This document shows positions 5,558 through 7,427 of a stretch of DNA of 7,427 nt, one piece after another. This DNA comes from CAYRHS01 sp964424125 (GTDB lineage: Bacteria > Actinomycetota > Acidimicrobiia > IMCC26256 > JAOSJL01). The DNA lies in the NCBI GenBank assembly GCA_964424125.1, contig CAYRHS010000152.1, forward strand, positions 1 through 7,427, given 5' to 3'. The position numbers and the translations under genes are program-made. The notes under the pieces are model-generated. The model searched no databases. It was not told the origin of the DNA and worked only from the letters and a program-made list of their open reading frames with translations. Positions within the stretch are counted from its first letter, which is position 1, and each line of letters opens with the position of its first letter.

Positions 5558-6139
5558 TCACACCTCGAGGAGTTCCTGCTCCTTGTGCTCCAACAGGGCG
5601 TCCATCTCCTCGATCACCTCGTGGGTGAGCTTCTCGAGGGTCTTCTCGGCCCGCTCAAGCTCGTCACGTGACAGGTCGCCGTCCTTCTGGAGCGCTTCGA
5701 GATCGTGGCGGGCTTGGCGACGGACGTTGCGGACCGCGACGCGGGCATCCTCGGCCCGCTGCTTGACGACCTTGACGAGCTCACGCCTCCGGTCCTCGGT
5801 GAGGACGGGGAACGCGAGCCGAATCAGCTGCCCGTCGTTGGAAGGATTGATCCCCAGGTCGCTCTGCTGGATCGCCTTCTCGATCGCGCCCATCGCGCCC
5901 TTGTCGTAGGGCGAGATGACGAGCAGTCGCGGTTCGGGAACGGAACAGCCCGCGAGTTGCTGCAGCGGGACCTCCGACCCGTAGTAGTCGACCGCGAGCT
6001 TGTCGACGAGGCTCGGGGAAGCGCGTCCGGTTCGGATCGCTGCGAACTCGTCCTGGAGGTGCACGACGGCCTTGTGCATCCGGTCCTGCGCGTCCGCGAT
6101 CGCCATCGAGACGAGCTCATCGGAGTCGGATCCGCTCAT
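5558..6139 (-). CDS. frr: Ribosome recycling factor
   Basis: RRF acts in the cytosol with EF-G to split the post-termination ribosome so that subunits can be reused. The 193-residue product is slightly longer than the usual ~185 residues because of a short acidic start, MSGSDSDELV. It shows the family pattern throughout: LQDEFAAIRTGRASPSLVD (28-46), VPEPRLLVISPYDKGAMGAIEKAI (67-90) and SDLGINPSNDGQLIRLAFPVLTEDRRREL (93-121). AVRNVRRQARHDLE (135-148) holds the functionally important arginines, R137 and R140, by alignment to E. coli R129 and R132. Two long helices at either end would form the three-helix bundle of domain I. The ATG start (6139-6137) overlaps the pyrH stop by 4 nt (ATGA) and has GGGAGG 4 nt upstream, so translation is probably coupled to pyrH. 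A GC-rich hairpin follows the stop codon. Confidence 0.97.
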   Translation of the reverse strand: MSGSDSDELVSMAIADAQDRMHKAVVHLQDEFAAIRTGRASPSLVDKLAVDYYGSEVPLQQLAGCSVPEPRLLVISPYDKGAMGAIEKAIQQSDLGINPSNDGQLIRLAFPVLTEDRRRELVKVVKQRAEDARVAVRNVRRQARHDLEALQKDGDLSRDELERAEKTLEKLTHEVIEEMDALLEHKEQELLEV

Positions 6140-6888
6140 GATGCCTCCCTCGAGCTCACCACGGTCCCGATCGGTTCACCGACGAGCGCGCGGCCGATGT
6201 TGCCGGGGGTCGTCACGTCGAAGACGACGATCGGGAGCTGGTTGTCGCGACAGAACGTGATCGCGGTCGAGTCCATGACCTTCAAGTCACGGGTGAGGAC
6301 CTCGCGGTGGCTCACGTGCAGGAGCTTCTCGGCCTTGGGGTCGATTCGAGGGTCGGCGCTGTAGACGCCGTCCACACCCGAGTGTGTTCCCTTGAGGATG
6401 GCCTCGGCCCCGATCTCGGCGGCCCGCAGCGCGGCGGTGGTGTCCGTCGTGAAGTACGGGTTACCGGTCCCGGCCGCGAAGACCACCACCCGCCCCTTCT
6501 CGAGGTGGCGGATCGCCCGGCGCGGAATGTACGGCTCGGCGACCTGCGCCATCGTGATCGCGGTCTGCACGCGGGTGGCCTGGCCGCCGGCTTCGAGCGC
6601 GTCCTGGAGCGCGAGCGCGTTGATCACCGTTGCGAGCATCCCCATGTAGTCGGCCCGTGCCCGGTCCATCCCCCGCGTCGCGCCCGACATCCCGCGGAAG
6701 ATGTTGCCGCCCCCGACGACCACGGCGATCTCCACGCCGAGCTCCTGATGGGCCGCGGCGACCTCGTCCGCGATGCGCTGGACGACCCCGGCGTCGATCC
6801 CGAAACCGACGTCCGGGTCGGCGAACGCCTCGCCGGAGAGCTTCAGCACCACCCGCTCGAAGCGGCTCTGCCCTCCGGTCGCGCCCAC
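6136..6888 (-). CDS. pyrH: UMP kinase (uridylate kinase)
   Basis: PyrH phosphorylates UMP to UDP with ATP in de novo pyrimidine synthesis. It is a hexameric cytosolic enzyme of the amino acid kinase fold, unrelated to eukaryotic UMP/CMP kinases, and is typically regulated by GTP and UTP. The 250-residue product carries VVLKLSGEAF (13-22), GGGNIFRG (59-66), the UMP-binding ARADYMGMLATVIN (77-90), GTGNPYFTTDTTA (140-152) and the ATP-site KGTHSGVDGVYSADPR (166-181). I chose the GTG at 6888-6886. It gives the usual ~10-residue lead into the first strand, lies 7 nt after the tsf stop, and has GGAGAGGA (6907-6900) 11 nt upstream inside the end of tsf. An ATG further upstream (6990) would overlap tsf by 95 nt and add an Arg/Ser-rich segment foreign to the family. 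The start codon sits in a perfect 9-bp hairpin. The 3' end overlaps frr by 4 nt. Confidence 0.96.
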   Translation of the reverse strand: MGATGGQSRFERVVLKLSGEAFADPDVGFGIDAGVVQRIADEVAAAHQELGVEIAVVVGGGNIFRGMSGATRGMDRARADYMGMLATVINALALQDALEAGGQATRVQTAITMAQVAEPYIPRRAIRHLEKGRVVVFAAGTGNPYFTTDTTAALRAAEIGAEAILKGTHSGVDGVYSADPRIDPKAEKLLHVSHREVLTRDLKVMDSTAITFCRDNQLPIVVFDVTTPGNIGRALVGEPIGTVVSSREAS

Positions 6889-6895
6889 CGGAGGG
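6871..6895 (-). promoter_or_regulatory. Perfect 9-bp hairpin over the pyrH start codon
   Basis: Immediately after the tsf TAG stop the minus strand reads CCCTCCGGT (6895-6887), a 7-nt loop GGGCGCG (6886-6880) and ACCGGAGGG (6879-6871), a perfect inverted repeat. The pyrH GTG lies at the end of the 5' arm, with G and T in the stem and the last G in the loop. The 5' arm contains CCTCC, which resembles an anti-Shine-Dalgarno sequence, and the 3' arm has the matching GGAGG. No U-tract follows. A ribosome finishing tsf would melt it, so tsf-dependent translation of pyrH is the simplest reading. Confidence 0.6.
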
Positions 6896-7427
6896 CTAGT
6901 CCTCTCCGATCTTGGCCCGGGCGAAGCGACGCACCGAGGCCTCCGGCCCGAGCTCCGCAACGAGGTCCGACACCGCACGCTTTGGCTCACGGACGAAGCC
7001 CTGGTCGACGAGCACGTGCTCCTTGTACCAGCCGTTCATCCGGCCGTCGACGATCTTGTCGATCGCCTGCTCCGGCTTCCCCTCGTTGCGCGTGAGGTTC
7101 TCGAGCACTTCCCGTTCGGCCGCGACCACCTCGCCGGGGACGTCGTCGCGGGTCAGGTACCGGGGAGCGGCGGATGCGATGTGGAGCGCGATGTCGTGCG
7201 CGACCTCGCGCGCGCGGGCGTCGTCGGTTGCCACGCCGCCGAGCTCCACGAGCACGCCGATGACCCCTCGGTCCGCCTGGACGTGCTGGTACGAATCGAG
7301 AAGCCCGTCGTCGGTCTCGAAACGGACCACACGACCGAGCGCGATGTTCTCGCCGAGGCGTGCCGCCGCCTCCTTCACCTCGTCGCCCACGGTCGAGCCG
7401 CGGAACGCTCGGCCTTCGAGATTCTCG
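6896..7427 (-). CDS. tsf: Elongation factor Ts, C-terminal part (runs off the right edge)
   Basis: EF-Ts is the cytosolic guanine nucleotide exchange factor that recharges EF-Tu from GDP to GTP during translation elongation. The window holds the last 176 codons, beginning ENLEGRAFRGSTVGDEVKEAAARLGENI. The segments RVIGVLVEL-like RGVIGVLVELGG, VAHDIALHIASAAPRYLTRDDVP, EGKPEQAIDKIVDGRMNGWYKEHVLVDQGFV and the final SVRRFARAKIGED are typical of the core subdomains and C-terminal module of bacterial EF-Ts. The N-terminal domain that docks to EF-Tu is outside the window. A GTG within the fragment (7390-7388) could be mistaken for a start, but the reading frame continues with family-like sequence to the window edge. 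The TAG stop lies 7 nt before pyrH, and codons for the last residues contain the likely pyrH ribosome binding site. rpsB would be expected just upstream by common gene order. Confidence 0.95.
   Translation of the reverse strand, partial: ENLEGRAFRGSTVGDEVKEAAARLGENIALGRVVRFETDDGLLDSYQHVQADRGVIGVLVELGGVATDDARAREVAHDIALHIASAAPRYLTRDDVPGEVVAAEREVLENLTRNEGKPEQAIDKIVDGRMNGWYKEHVLVDQGFVREPKRAVSDLVAELGPEASVRRFARAKIGED

Noticed and set aside
4304..5671. Plus-strand open frame of 455 codons opposite cdsA and the frr 3' end
   Set aside because: It is antisense to CdsA and spans two real genes and their spacer. The product shows no domain or family pattern.
6871..6895. The tsf-pyrH hairpin as an intrinsic terminator
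   Set aside because: It contains the pyrH start codon and is followed by CAGAGCC rather than a U-tract, so a translational role is more likely.
6889..6990. Upstream extension of pyrH to an ATG at 6990
   Set aside because: It would overlap tsf by 95 nt and add a non-family Arg/Ser-rich leader. The GTG at 6888 gives the expected UMP kinase N-terminus.

Overview
The window is a stretch of core bacterial chromosome. It is GC-rich, and every gene I can support lies on the minus strand. In transcription order, from the right end to the left, these are tsf (3' part only), pyrH, frr, cdsA, dxr, rseP (site-2 protease), ispG and proS (5' part only). The order tsf-pyrH-frr-cdsA-dxr-rseP-ispG-proS is a widely conserved bacterial neighbourhood. 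High GC, many GTG starts, the TAnnnT-type -10 elements and the form of IspG (VRCTCNEE near residue 55) suggest an actinobacterium (Actinomycetota). By recall, an Acidimicrobiia-like lineage fits best. A run of 10 Ns inside dxr shows this is a draft assembly, probably from a metagenome or single cell.

Right part (5558-7427): tsf (EF-Ts), pyrH (UMP kinase) and frr (ribosome recycling factor) are tightly packed. The tsf stop is 7 nt from the pyrH start, and pyrH and frr overlap by 4 nt. A perfect 9-bp inverted repeat follows the tsf stop at once and contains the pyrH GTG start codon. A second GC-rich hairpin with a GNRA-type loop lies between frr and cdsA, followed by a possible -10 element.

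Middle part (1502-5491): cdsA (CDP-diacylglycerol synthase), dxr (second enzyme of the MEP isoprenoid pathway) and rseP are coupled: 10 nt separate cdsA from dxr, and dxr and rseP overlap by 4 nt. CdsA carries a roughly 270-residue acidic, low-complexity cytosolic extension ahead of its membrane domain, the most unusual protein feature here. The N gap falls in the conserved loop of Dxr and appears to be a placeholder 3 nt too long.

Left part (1-1501): ispG (late MEP pathway, 4Fe-4S enzyme) follows rseP after a 74-nt spacer with a -10 element placed exactly for a leaderless transcript, overlapped by a 12-bp palindrome. proS begins 64 nt after ispG, with a similar -10-like element just upstream of its GTG.

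Together the genes serve translation (EF-Ts, RRF, ProRS), pyrimidine nucleotide supply (UMP kinase), phospholipid precursor synthesis (CdsA), isoprenoid precursor synthesis (Dxr, IspG) and intramembrane proteolysis (RseP). I found no mobile elements, CRISPR, tRNA or rRNA genes and no signs of transfer. No new multi-gene system is evident; the interest lies in the regulatory structures between genes and in the CdsA extension. No gene-free stretch exceeds 80 bases.
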